The position numbers and the translations under genes are program-made. From Zantedeschia hybrid cultivar (taxonomy: Eukaryota; Streptophyta; Magnoliopsida; Alismatales; Araceae), in NCBI GenBank assembly GCA_030544215.1, contig JARZZO010000011.1:7674001-7738000 (forward strand): a stretch of DNA of 64,000 nt, given 5' to 3'. Shown here in pieces: positions 23,633-36,600 of the stretch. The notes beneath the pieces were generated by a model. It searched no databases, was not told where the DNA came from, and saw only the letters and a program-made list of their open reading frames with translations. Each line of letters starts with the position of its first letter. Position 1 is the stretch's first letter.

Positions 23633-24584
23633 CTAAAATTGACGTAGGCATCACTGGCGAGCCCACGCTAAATTATCCTTGCATAGAGGACAGAAGGTTA
23701 CCAAGGACGTCCACACTAATCGAATCTTCAGGTTAGGCATGACTCGTGAGACACTTGAAAACCTACTGATGTGAAATTGATATGGTTTCAATTATGTGCA
23801 CACACAGCGCTGATAAGTATGCTGTTCTAAATTGTATAACTGGAAACTAAGTGCTCTGTTTTTTTTTTTTTTTTCCTGATCACCTCACATGCCGGGTTAT
23901 TTCCCTGTAAATATGCGGTTATAAATTGCACAGAGGAGCCACCTAGTTCTTCCTCCTTATTTTATATTTCTTTTGACTTCAACTCTGAGCTAGAGTGTAT
24001 TCCGCCCACTGTTTATTTCTCTTGGGAAGCCAGACAAAAATAAAGAAGATATTTTTTTTTCATATAAATCATCTTTAAAAGTGAATCGGCAAAAAAATAA
24101 TTCCTGAAAACATATCTGCACACCTATCATTACTCATAATGAGATATTACAAAAAAGTCAGTTTTTGTAATGTTACTTTTGACAAAAATGTCATCATTCG
24201 AGTATTTTTGTAATATTTTGTTAAAAATAATGATGTGTGCTAATACGTTTTTAAGAATGATTGTTTGTCAATTCATTTTTAAGAATGATACATATGCAAA
24301 AATTTCCTAAAGAAAACATATTGTGATTGCCAGCTGACAAGATAATCATCTAATAGGGTATGGAGAGACTCGTGACAGTAAGTAGCTGTGTTCAAGCATG
24401 TCACAAAAATCATGTAAAATTAGCATTGAAGAAATGTAGAATACATGATCTGACATGATGACATGAAAGGAAATGGGAGAATACATGATCTGACATGACA
24501 AGCAAGAGGGCTCTCTAGTAGGATGTCTGATCAATCCCCTAGTGCACGTAAGTATCATGTTCCTTCATCTGTTTGCTAGGGATT
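23633..24584. other. Intergenic, nothing recognised
   Basis: AT-rich. A T run near 23858-23875 could be a LINE tail in antisense, but no LINE body is attached. Confidence 0.4.
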
Positions 24585-25167
24585 GTAATGTATCGGGGGT
24601 TTAGAGTAACATTTGCTGTGACGAGGGCGTTGCAGCAATGTGAGTCGGACCCCAGACGTCTCTGAGGTGCTCCGGAAAGCTCAATGTCCTCCTCTGAGGT
24701 ATACTGGAATCCCTTCCCCTTCTCCCCTCCTCCTCCGTCACCGACGTTCCGACGCCCCCCAGGCCCTCTACTTCCCATCAGCTCGTCTTGAATCCGGTAG
24801 ATCTTGATATGTCTTGAGCCTTGATATTCTGTTCTGCTTCTGTATCCACGTTTCAATGCTTCACATATTGTTACCTAACATCATTACCACTACTAACTGG
24901 CTTACTGTTCACTACTGTTCATCTTAACTACCTAGTATTTCCTGCCTTTCGGTTTCATATACTCACAGTAACCCACTCTGCATCTTACTCTGTTTCTCCC
25001 CTAGTCTCCAACTCCACTTCCATTGTCCATCTCTTGGAGCTTATGTCCATCTCCCTATCTTTATCCATCCTCCCAACTCAAACCCACACAAGTTAACTGA
25101 ACCAGTTCTACCTAACAACCCTTCGTTCATCTCCTCTTCCCCTGTTCCTCACCACATAGTCCCCATC

Positions 25168-26750
25168 ATGGAAGCAGATGAACAGGAAGAGGCGCCCCTA
25201 GATCAACAGGAGGAAGAAGTCCTAAGGAGCTTCACAGCATTGATGAGCAACGAAGATAGAATATTTCAGTTTTGGGACCAACCGAAGCAGAAGAAGCTGA
25301 TCAGTGGAAGCACTCTGTTATAGTGAAAGTTCATACATATTCCCTAGTGCGATCGGCCGGATTAAAGGAATGGATGCAGAAACTCTGGAATCCAGTCGGC
25401 CAATGGTCTCTGTTGGACTTCCCAGACAACAAATTCTTGGTCAGATTCTCCCAAATTGAAGATGCGGATAAGGTATGTAGAAGATCCCCATGGTTTTTCA
25501 ATAATGACTTAATCCTCATTCAGAGAGGCAAACCAGGCACCCCACCATCACAATACAAGCTTAATCAGGGAGACTTATGGGTTAGGATCTATGATCTACC
25601 AGTGGAATATCTTACCAGTCAGGCGGCCATGATTTTAGCCAAACAAATTGGAACCCCTCATCGACCTTACCCAGATTTTGTCAATACTTGGAGCACCCAT
25701 GCTCGCATCAAGGTCACATTGAATGTTGATAACCCTCTGACAAAAACTGTGCATGCTAAGGTTTCCAATAGAAGTATTAAGAGTTTTGTTGTAGCTTATG
25801 AAAGATTACCAAGGTTCTGTAAATTTTGTGGTAGATTGGGCCATGAGGTTGAGAATTGTAAGGAGCTCACTAGTGTCAGGAATCAGATCAATGATAATTA
25901 CTCTCCACAACTGAAGAGTAGAATGGAGAAAGCTATTAGATTCAAATTTGATGATAGACTCAAAGTCTCAAACCGATTTATCCCTGCAGTTGATTGCAAT
26001 CCTAATTCAAATCCCCAACAGGAGGACAATGGGGTTGAAGAACCCACTGGTAAAGAAGAACACCTTGCCATTATCTTGGGTCCACAGGACGATACTTTGG
26101 AAGAAGAACATACCCACCCAACCATACCCCCTGCTAATATTGACAACATTGCTCATCCGCCGCTCCATACCAACAACCTTTTACAAAAGGCAGCTATTCT
26201 AAAGGCCTTACCTGTCACAAAATGCATGAATATTGGTACACAGGTTGCACCTGATCCTACTTCTTGCAAGGATAACCTTAGTCTGAAAGAGGCTACTCCT
26301 ATGTACGAGCAGAAACCCATACCACCAGCTTTACTACCCACTCCACCCCCCACTCCCCCACACCTATTTAATGTACCTGTCAAGTTTTAGAAGCTCTTCT
26401 CTCTCGAGCCACTCCCCCCCCCCCCCCCCCCCCATCTTCTTCATCCTGAGGGTACCTCTAAGAGGAAGTTGGTATGGGAGGATCCTCCTAATAAGAAAGC
26501 CAAAACCATCCCCCTCTCCCCAACACCCCACCCACTCCAGTCTTCACCTAATCCTCCAACCATAGACAGAAACTTAAATCTCACGCCCCCCCCAGAGCCA
26601 AATCAAGGAACCCCAACAATGACAACCTTCACCCAAAATCCAAAAACCTCTGTATCAAGGTCGAGGCGGTGGACTGCAAACCACCGCCAATTCCCAAATG
26701 AAAATCATATCTTGGAACTGTCATGGTTTGGGCGGGAACTCGACAGTTAA
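25168..26750 (+). pseudogene. LINE ORF1 protein (DUF4283 plus zinc knuckle), broken
   Basis: Likely start is ATG 25168 (MEADEQEEAPLDQQEEE). A one-base deletion near 25271 shifts the frame, after which GPTEAEEADQWKHSVIVKV begins the DUF4283-type RNA-binding region. A CCHC knuckle follows (CKFCGRLGHEVENC, about codon 210). A TAG at 26388 and a run of 20 C (26414-26433) break the C-terminal part, which resumes as KRKLVWEDPPNKKAK and overlaps the start of ORF2 by about 50 nt. The protein packages LINE RNA in active relatives. Confidence 0.85.
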
Positions 26751-29700
26751 CTACATTGACCAATTGACCTGCTCCCTCAATCCATATGTCGTTTTTTTAT
26801 CTGAAACCAAAGCCAATCAGAACAAAGCCAACAAATTTTTTCACCTCATAAACATTAAGAATTCCTATGTTTGTAACCATGTGGGCAGAGCTGGTGGTTT
26901 ATGGCTATGGTGGAGTGCCAGTATAAATCTGAAAATTCTCCAAGCAAAGCATAACTGGATTCTTGGTGTTGTTGATCCCATTTCCCACAATCACAGCTGG
27001 CACATTCTGTTTATGTATGCTCCTCCGCGATCCAAAGAAAGACAGTTGTTTTGGGATGAGATCTTGCAAGTAATGGACAACATCAATGGACCCATTGTAG
27101 TCATGGGTGATATGAATTCCATCCTCAATCCAGATGATAAAGATGGGGGCAGTATACCTCGCAGTCAACAGTTGAGGCAATTTAGAAATTTTGTTAACAA
27201 TGCCAGATTGATGGACCTGGGTTTTGTTGGGCCTTTATATACATGGTCTAATAGGAGATCTGCCAAATTCCACATTAGAGAGTGACTTGATTGGGTCCTT
27301 GTCAATGCTGATTGGAGGATCAGATATCCTTCTGCCACTGTTCACCATCTCCCCAAATGTTGCAGTGATCATAACCCCATTATGCTCAATACACTGGGTT
27401 TCAGGAAGAACAGACATCTGCCTTTCAAATTAGAATCTATGTGACTCAAACATCAACAATTTGAAGATGTGATCAAGTCAGCTTGGAACGCTAGCTTCTC
27501 TCTCCCTGAGCAGTATCAAGCTAAGATCAATAGTATCCAACAGCACATCCGAAAATGGCATAGAAACAACTTCCCTAATGTTCTGAATAGAATCGAGCAA
27601 ATAAAGCACCAACTCATCATCCTCTCAAATACCACAATTACTCATGACAACATTATCAAAGAACAACAACTTCAACAATAACTTGATGATTTATTTGATA
27701 AGCAAGAGGAATTCTAGAAGCAAAGATCTAAATCCCATTGGCTTATTGAGGGTGATCGTTGCACATGCTACTTTCATATTAAAACCCTCAACCGGAGAAA
27801 GACCAATGGTATTGCCTGGATCCAAAAAGTTAGCGGAGAATGGACTGGGAATTTGGAGATCATCAAAGATGAATTTGTGAAATTCTTCACCAACCTCTTT
27901 AAGTCCTCCAATCCTTCTCCTTTACCTATCAACTTCCAACTATCCAATCCAAGTCTATCCAGTTTTGACATTGAGTCTTTCAACAAAGCTCCTTCTGAAG
28001 CAGAGATTGTAGAAGCCTTTTGGAATCAAGCTCCACTCAAGGCACCCGGGCCTGACGGATTGCCACCAATCTTTTACCACAAGTACTGGCATATTGTTCA
28101 AGAGGATGTAATCATACTGATCAATCAGATTTTCCAGAATGGCACTCTCCATGTAGGTATGAATCACTCAATCATCACACTAATTCCTAAAATCTCTCCT
28201 GCCAGTAACCCCTCCCAATTCAGACCCATCAGCTCTGTAATATAATGTACAAGAGCATTACTAAAATCCTGGCCTCCAGACTTCAACCTATGTTGTATAA
28301 ACTGCTATCTTCATACTAAGGAGCTTTTATTCCTAGAAGACAAATTACTGATAGCATTGTAATCCTTAAGGAGCTCATGCACTCCCTCCATAAGAAGAAG
28401 GGCAAAACTGGTGTCTTTGCCTTGAAGCTGGATATCTCACGCGCATATGATAAAATTGAATGGTCATTTATTGACAGCTTGCTATCAAAGCAGGGTTTTC
28501 AAGGACCTAATTTTAGACTCTTGATGAATTGTATCACTAGTGCAACCTATTCAATCAACATCAATGGTGAGTCTCCTCGATATATAACTCCTCAGAGAGG
28601 TATTCGACAGGGCTGTCCTATCTCACCTTACATTTATATTTTATGTGCCGAAGCCTTATCTTCATTATTCATGAGCACTCAAAAATAGGGGAAAGTCAAA
28701 GGATTCAAAGTAAATGCCCAAGCTCAAGCAATCAATCACCTCATGTATGCTGATGATGTTCTCCTTTTTGGTAGAGCTACCGAATCTAAGATGATGGAAC
28801 TAATGCAATGCCTCACCTCATATATGCAATGCTCTAGACAAGCTATCAACAAAGAAAAATCTGGCATCATTTTCAGTCCCAATACCCCCAATACTATTCG
28901 CCAAAAACTCAGCGAACTGAGTGGCATTGAACCACTGAAATATGAAGCACTCTACCTTGGAGTCCCTATATGGTCCAACAAAGCCAAGATTAGACAATAC
29001 CAATATTTGGAGAACAGGCTGAGGCAACGGATGCCCAACTGGAAGACTAATACCCTGTCCACTGCAGGGAGAACAGTACTTATAATATCCACTCTCAGTG
29101 CAATTCCAGCTCACATCATGGCTACCAATTTGCTCTCCAAAACCACCCTCAATAATCTCAACAGGATCCAAAGGGAATTCTGGTGGGGGGAGAAGAGAAA
29201 GCTGCACCTAATCAACTGGAGTAAAAATATAACGCAGAAACAGCAGGGTGCATTAGGCATCAGGGACTTTATCCTATATAACAAAGCCTTGGTCATGAAA
29301 TTAGTGTGGAGATTTTTGAATGATTTTCATAGCCTATGGAGCTGCATGCTCAGAGCTAAATATCTAGTTGGGCAATCTTTCTGGGAGGTTGATACAACTT
29401 CGTCCACATCTGGTGTATGGTCTGCCATGCTTGCAGTCAGAAAAGAAATGAAGAATCGAGTGCGATGGATTATTAGATCCGGGTATAGCATTAATATATG
29501 GTCTGACAGATGGATTCCATGCCTCTTTGCCCCCCCTACCATAAACAGATCCTACAAGGGCTACATCTCCCAGAGGATGTCTGAACTGATCATTAATGGG
29601 GAATGGAAGACTGATCTTATCCAAGATCTATTTGACACCGAGTCTCAAGAAGTGATACTTAGTATTCATCTGCCCCAGGCCTACAATGATGGAATCGATC

Positions 29701-30807
29701 TTTTAATTTGGCCTTTTACTAATGATGGTCAGCTTAATACTAAATATGCTTATAGGTGCCTGCTGGATGGAGTCACCACCTCCATGTCTGCTGACCAGCA
29801 AATCTGGAAACTGATATGGAATCCCAAAGTCACTCAGATTATTCCCCCTCGAGTTATATCATTTAAGTGGAAAGCGTTGCACCAAGGTATTCCTACCAAT
29901 GATAAAGTGGGTAGTTTAATCCTTGGCATTGACAGAATGTGCCCAATGTGCCCTCATCACAAGGAAACTATTCAACATATCCTCTTCTCATGTCAGATAG
30001 CTAGAGCAACGTGGTTTGCCTCCATTTTCTCTTTCCATTTTGACTTTGCTATCAACAACCTGGAGGACCTCCTACCTGTTTGGTTAAATCTCTCTATGGT
30101 GAACGATCATCCCTATTTAACAGCCTTGCGCATTTCGATCATCTGGGAACTATGGAAAGCCAGATGCAAATTGAATTTGGAGGGTATCAGCACCCACCCC
30201 ATCAGTATTATGACCAAAGCTACCTGGAACGCAAATTCCTGGCTCAGATATCTTCCCAGTACCATTTCTAAGCTGAATGCCTCGGCTGCGAAATTTCATT
30301 GGCAACCACCTCCGGCTAATCAACTCAAGATCAATGATGATGGTGCTTTATCTCCTACTCATATTGGAGCTGGTGTTATTATTAGAGACTCACTGGGGAA
30401 CCCTGTCGGTTGCTCCACCTACATCCATAGAGCGTCTAACCCTGCCCTCAGTGAAGCTTATGCATTCTGGCATGGTCTGTGTGCGGCATCTACCTCCGTC
30501 AATCCTATCACGGTTGAAGGAGATGCCTAGTCCATTGTTCGTGCTATTCAGGGCTTTTGCCCCCCCCCATTAGGAGTGTTTGTCCATCATCTTGGACTGC
30601 CAACAGCTACTAGCTCGTCACCCCAATGTATCTATCTCTTTTGTGCCCAGATCTGGTAACCAAGTAGCCCACGCCTTGGGTAAGCTGGCCATCAGCTCCA
30701 ATGCCTGCGCTAACTGGATCGCCCCCCCTTCCCCGCTTGTATCTCTGAGCCTCTATCTGTTGACAGGCTCCCCTGTTTCTCCCCCCCGGTTTCGTCGGGT
30801 GATGCTT
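26698..30807 (+). pseudogene. LINE ORF2: endonuclease, reverse transcriptase, RNase H, broken
   Basis: ATG 26698 begins MKIISWNCHGLGG, the first motif of the apurinic-type endonuclease; GDMNS and SDHNPI follow. RT motifs are APGPDGLPPIFY, FRPIS, LDISRAYDKIEW, RQGCPISPYIY and the catalytic YADDVLLF at 28746. A zinc-binding region (CPMCPHHKETIQHILFSC) follows, then RNase H (GAGVIIRD, SEAYAFWHG, VEGDA). Stops are at 27283, 27442, 27679, 27715, 28317, 28686 and 30528. A one-base deletion lies near 28235 and a frameshift in a C run near 30555. The open stretch 28743-30530 is the longest surviving part (595 codons). Confidence 0.92.
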
Positions 30808-30977
30808 AATGAATGTTCTTTAGCTTGCAAAAAAAAAAGTAATGAATCGGGGGTTTCGGTCTTTCAGACATGTCACGTGATTAAACTCAGTCATAACCCG
30901 TTATGCAGGGGCAATGATTTAATGGGCTGAGCTAGCTTTTGTAGATGAGTCAAATCAAGTAGGTTTGGGTATTAATT

Positions 30978-31275
30978 TAGGACGTATTTGGCAAAACTTC
31001 TCCTTGAAAATTACTTTTGGCTTCTACTTCTTACATAAATGAGTTGAGGGAGAGAGATTATAACTAATTTTGATTTGTTATAAAAGTCAACTATTTCATA
31101 ACAATCTCACTTTTTCTTTAATCTTGGAAACTCCTCCCTTATAGCTTTTGGTTGGAACCTAAAATACAAGTAAAATACCATATAAATGGCTTCCAAGATC
31201 CAATAGCTTCTATAAAAAATAACTAAATAGAAATGTAAAAGTGCTTCTAAATAGAAGCAGCTATAACACGGCCTT
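30978..31275. mobile_element. MITE family M1, copy 3
   Basis: About 300 bp, collinear with the copies at 21351 and 21736. It begins TTAGGACGTATTTGGCAAAA and ends ATAACACGGCCTTAGG. It lies about 120 bp after the LINE target duplication. Confidence 0.65.
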
Positions 31276-31301
31276 AGGGTCATGGCTCATAAGCCATGTA
31301 C

Positions 31302-32282
31302 AAAGCCCCTATTTGATTGCGGGATAAGGATAACGTTACTATGGGTTAACCTAAGGGAGTTCAATCAAGGTAGCTTTGATTTAATCTATTTTTTTACTAT
31401 TCCATGGATAAGTAGTTCTTGTTTTAAAGTGGAGGTTAGTGTAGGATAGGTACATAGAATCTCTATTTAAATAACAAATTTCATTATTAAAAATAAAAAT
31501 ATAATAAATTTCATCATTATCTCTCCACATAATTATTAAGTATGCTTCATATTTTAAAATAATATTAAATAATATTTAAATATTAATAACCTATGAATAA
31601 TGTTAATTATTGTTCAAATTTTTTAACAGTAAATGAGCATAATAAACATAATAATTAATTGTGATTAATGTTAATTAATATTAGTTAATCAAAATAGTAT
31701 TAAATAGTATTTATTATTCATACTAATATTTTATTAATACTATAAATATTAATTATTATTAATTAATATTATTATTATTATGAATTAACATTTATTAATA
31801 ATAAAAATTAATAATTACTAATAATTTTTTAATAATATTATAATAATTAACATGCATTACTTAACATTTATTGATATTTAATAATATTTAGATGGAGCAT
31901 AATAAAATTTATATTAGCAATTAACTATGACTAATGTATTAATATTTATTAATCAAAATAATAGTAATCAATACTTATTTATATTATTAACATTAATTAA
32001 TGTATATTAATATCAATAATATTAATTAATAGGAATAATAATATTAATCATTATTATTATTAATTAACGTTAAAGTGCTTATTTTCTTAAAACATGACCC
32101 TAGGTTATCCTCTTATCTCACCCTTGGGGGTGGAATAGATTGGTCCAGGCTAAAATCAACTTAACTCACATTTAACATACTTGGAGCCGGATAAGTTAAT
32201 CTTGTAATCAAATCATTTTTCAGACTAAAAGTGACCAAAATAGGGATAACCACGGGATAACCCACTATCAAACATGGGCTTT
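31302..32282. mobile_element. TIR element of 981 bp with an AT-only core
   Basis: The left end AAAGCCCCTATTTGATTGCG and the right end (minus strand) AAAGCCCATGTTTGATAGTG are inverted with a few mismatches. The terminal about 150 bp on each side contain related GGATAA words. The core, about 31470-32070, is almost only A and T, made of ATTAAT and TAATATT words. No ORF or target duplication was seen. Confidence 0.65.
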
Positions 32283-33353
32283 GGAGTATGGCGTAAACAA
32301 AGTGACTCTTACAAAAATCTGAAACTAGTGAGTTTAAATTCATGATGGGTTGACTAACATTACATGATTTGCTAGATGACTATTATACTTATAATAACAA
32401 ATATTATTTTAATTAATTAATCTCCTAATATATAATTCAAACGAGTAAATAATTGATAAAGGAAAACTCAAAAGCCGATCATCTCTTGGCCATTAGTAAT
32501 ACTTGCCGCGAATGACCCTGCACTAAGGATATGTACAGTAAGTTTAGTCATCTTGCAATATAAGAAGTTGTTATTTTACTTAGACATGAGTTAAACAATT
32601 TTCTTCATGAGTAACTCATACAAACATTAAATGCAGGTGTAAGATTGTGCACGTGACAAATGCTTTTTGAACATGATAAATACTTTGTCGTGTCCATAGA
32701 ACACTTGTCATACTTGAAAAGTAATTTTCATGCCTATACATTTGTATACATATGTGTAGAGATGACAAATATTTTTTATATGTGACAAATACTTTATGTA
32801 CTACTTTTTAATATTTTGTTAACAGTTTATAATGCGAAAGAATTTTTTAGGAAAGGTTCAAAAATTGTAAGGAGTTTAAAGTAAAGATAAAAAATTATAA
32901 GGACTAATACAAAATATTAAAAGCTCTTATGAACTGAAAAGTAAGAAATCCTAATGAAAAGGATATTTGTACCGTTGCCGCTCCGAACCACTCCTCCAGC
33001 CGCACGGCGCTCCGCGCTTCTCTTCTCCCATCGCCAATTCAAAGACTGCACCCCACCAACAAGATCGTGATATTTCCCCCCTTCTGGAAAAGGACGTCAC
33101 GCCACGCGCACGCGTCCCCTCCCCGCAGAGAAGACGATGGCGCCGCCCCCGACGCGATCGAAGCCACCACTCCCACCGCTACACGTGAAAAAGATCCCAA
33201 CGCCCACGGACGCGAACCCAGGCGAAGGACCCGAACCCTCCCTCCGCAGATCGAGCAGGACTAGAAAAAGGAGATGGCAAAAGGCCCTCTCCTTTTACCC
33301 GCCGCTCCCCCCACCTCCCCCCAATCCCTCCTCTTCTTTCTCTCCCCTGCTCC
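32283..33353 (+). promoter_or_regulatory. Candidate upstream and 5' UTR region of ISA3
   Basis: AT-rich DNA to about 32960, then a sharp change to GC-rich sequence (about 32967-33640) with many CpG, which is typical of the first exon and 5' UTR of plant genes. Overlapping ORFs here (32967-33188, 33067-33264, 33137-33550) are Pro/Arg-rich and have no domain. No TATA box could be assigned. That this is the ISA3 promoter is inferred from position and strand only. Confidence 0.35.
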
Positions 33354-33602
33354 ATGGAACATGTGCTTTGCTTGCAGCAGGGTGTAAGGGCCACCCTCCA
33401 CCCCCGCCTACTTCTCCCAGATTGCAGCACCGCCGCGCGGCGCCATCATGGCGGCCAGACGGAAGGGGCCCGCGCCAGGAATCCCCGCCTCTCCCCGCCC
33501 CTCGCCTCGGCCGGCGTCCCCGTGGCTCGCTTCGCTGGCTCCTCCCCTGACCGACCTCGCTTCCACACGGGGTGGGTCATCCGTTTGGGAACGCTTGTGG
33601 GG
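33354..33602 (+). CDS. Candidate ISA3 exon 1 (transit peptide)
   Basis: The frame from ATG 33354 (MEHVLCLQQGVRATLHPRLL) is rich in Arg, Ser, Ala and Pro and poor in acidic residues, as expected of a chloroplast transit peptide. In-frame (phase 0) donors are possible at 33576 (GTCATC), 33597 (GTGGGG) and 33603 (GTGGCC); none is strong. The alternative frame from ATG 33448 (MAARRKGPAPGIPASPRPSP) could serve the same role. The choice is inference; only the phase match to the next exon and the GC-rich context support it. Confidence 0.35.
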
Positions 33603-36600
33603 GTGGCCCCCGCTTCCCAGGCTGCTTTTGATTCAATATAATTGATGTCTGAACTTAACCGTTCCCATCGGATCCGTTTTTCTTTCTTTGTGATCTAACA
33701 TTGGCTGCTGTTTTTGACGTTTAATCATTCTTTTTTTGGTTGTGTTTCTCGAGTTATTTGGTCTCTGTTCTTTACCAGCGAGTAAGTGGCTGTGTGAAAT
33801 TTCGTAAGTTACGGGGGCGTGAATTTTAGTAATTATAGCATGGGAGACTCGAGAAATTTAAGTTAAAAAGGCCTGCGGATTATGACTTTTCTTATAGGGG
33901 ATGGCAACTTACAACATGGAAACGAGCGTGTTTGGTGCACTCAGAGCTGTCGTAGAGATCATAATGCTTTACATTTCGGCAAAACTTGGCATCAGTGAAT
34001 TCTTTTTTTTGTTTTGTTTTGTTTTGTTTTGCTATGTTCCCAGATGGGAAATGACAAAGAATGCATAGAGAAATTCTTAAGTGAATATTAGGCAGGGTGA
34101 TTCTGTTGACGCGAGCCAACTCCTTGAGTCTTCTTACGTTGATTTTCACCAGAGAACAGCTATCATGACCCAATGACCCAATCAGAGTTCTGCTAGTTGA
34201 TTGCTTTCATTGAGCGTGAGTCACTTGAGCAATTATCACAACTCAAATCAGGGTTCCGCTAGACAAATGCCTTCATTGAGCGTGTGAATCACTTGGAGCA
34301 TTGAAAAACGTCTAGGCTCAACAAATGGATCCCCATCTTTCTCAGAGTTTCTGTGGTGGACTGTGTGGATGCATGGAGTAAGCTACTGCTCTGTGAATTT
34401 GCATCCATCAAAGAATAGTAAGTTCAGGCCAACTGGGGCACACCAGTTAGGGCTGTCCATGGTCTGGCCAGAGCTGAGCCAACTGCAGGCTAGCCTGAGC
34501 CAAATACTCAAATTCTTTAAGCATCAGCCTTCTATGGGCAGTCTAGGAATAGGACTTGATCGGAGATCGGGGTCCCCAAGGGCCCCAACAGCTATTGCAT
34601 ATAGGCATGCGGTGATCCAATCATCATTAAAAATAGGTGAACTGATCTTACTGATACGGCTACTCCATGTTGCAATGCCATACTCATGTTACCTTTGTAT
34701 CCTTCCCAAGAGTTATTTTCCCTCAGGCCTTCAACATAGAACAAACAAGATGAATCTGAGAAACAATGAGATCCTGCAAAAACAAAAGGCACTGTAATAC
34801 CCATACCTCTATGTAGATAAATCGTTTGCAACTTTTGCTTCATTATTCCTGTCAATGTCATACAGTCTTAGAAAACCTCAATAAGAATGATCCCTACTCA
34901 GCATGTTTCTCTAGAAAAGGGCATTATACTATCACCAATCACAGCGTGAATGTGAACCAAAGAATACCTGCTGTTTTGAGGATGCTTGTGACAGCTGAGA
35001 TATTCGAGAAAAAAAAAAGCTTACCGAATTTCATCCTCTGTTACAGTCAATGTTTTAAAACCCGAGCCACTGCTTGATCTGAAAAAGTTAGCAAGTTAGG
35101 GACCATTAGTTTAAGTTGTTTAACCATTCGGATCATCCTGTAAAATGGTTTATAATGACGTTCCATGTATAGTTCAATGTTTGATAAATGAAACATTTGA
35201 AAAAATAAAAGAAAGCGACATTATAAATCAATGTAAACTTAGGGAAAATAATTAAGAACACTCAGACCTGGCCAAGAAAATAAACTTAGGCAATGCCTCT
35301 TCTTAACTTTCCTAAGAAGAGACTCACTTGAAGGAGACTTTTCCCTTAACATGTTTCCCTTCTTATTTGGGGCTCTTGAGAGGAAAAGGGGGTTGGAAAG
35401 ATACATAACCCCAGCCAGGTAGTCAACCCAGTACCCAGTTGCACTAGTTAAGTGGGTTTTACAGGGTTCTAAGCCTCAGACGTTTTAGCTGGTGTTCTGA
35501 CCCTATTTTCCGGGTCAAGAGTTAACTGGTTGGACTGGCCAGGCTGGGCTATCCTGGCTGGGTTTCAAAGCAATGATTCTAGTACTTGATTGCTGTAGGC
35601 CGTAATCCACCCTCCTATACATCAAGGCCTTCACAACCATTTATTGAGGCACAGCAATTCAATGATGCTCCAGTGTCAAAGTCCTATACATTTCCAAACC
35701 TTTCCCATGGCTGCCTTCCCTGACACAAAATGTACTACCCACTACACAACTTCCCCTTGCCAATCTGCTTGTGATTGCCATCATTCTTTTTTCTCTTGAC
35801 TTTGAGAAGAAGAATAATAGAAAATAAATCTTCAACTAGGGATAAAGCTTATGAATCTGACAATGAATTTGAAGGCCAAATGTATAAACTATATGTTTGT
35901 GGGTCTAGTTCTTAGGCAATAATTTTTTTCCTAGTTAATGATTTTCAATTTTGTTTGTACAGTTACCTCATGCTAAAATCTGACTATCATTAAATGTTGT
36001 TTAGGGCAGAGTACAGAGTATTCTCCTGAAATGACTCAATCATCTGGTTAGACTAGGGTGGACCTTGTATAATGCTGTCATATTTTTGAATCTTGGTCCC
36101 CTGATTTATCTTGTGTCTTTTATATTCTGTCTTTTGAAGTACTTGCTGTGGGGCCATGTTGATTCTACATTGCATGCATTTGATAATCAATTAATCATGT
36201 TTGTTTCTCATCTATCCTGCTATGTAAACCTTGTGGTTTTATGCCCTGTTGCTTGCTTGACTCTATTAATTATCTTACAGCTTAGTCCTTTTTGTCTCGC
36301 CTCACAGGCTGAAGTTGAGCAAAACCATGAGTACTTGTTACAGGCATAAGATACATGGCAAGGCATGTCACATTGTTCCCCCCTTCACATTATGTTATTC
36401 GTTTTTTCTGCTGGACATTTTGGACCCTGGAGTTATAATCCATTTGTCAATTCAGGTTAATCGACGTGAACCTACCAAACATAGTGTCTCAAGTGCTTAT
36501 GATAACCGTGCCAATGATATTGTTCTTGAGGTATTTAGATTGTCTGGAAATGTTTTAACCTCAAGTTTTTGACATGTATCATCAATGCAAATGGTTTATG

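Larger units (their letters stand above)
24585..30856 (+). mobile_element. Near full-length LINE (L1-type) with 18 bp TSD
   Basis: The element body is 24603-30838. The flanking direct repeats GTAATGTATCGGGGGTTT (24585-24602) and GTAATGAATCGGGGGTTT (30839-30856) differ at one base. The 3' end is a run of A at 30829-30838. It holds ORF1 with a CCHC knuckle and ORF2 with endonuclease, reverse transcriptase, a zinc-binding region and RNase H, the layout of plant L1 elements. A 5' UTR of about 560 bp precedes ORF1, so the copy is probably not 5'-truncated. Both ORFs are broken. Confidence 0.92.

Noticed and set aside
33067..33550. Pro/Arg-rich ORFs at 33067 and 33137 as separate genes
   Set aside because: Overlapping frames in a GC-rich first-exon region, without a domain. 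The frames at 33354 and 33448 suit an ISA3 transit peptide better, though not proven.
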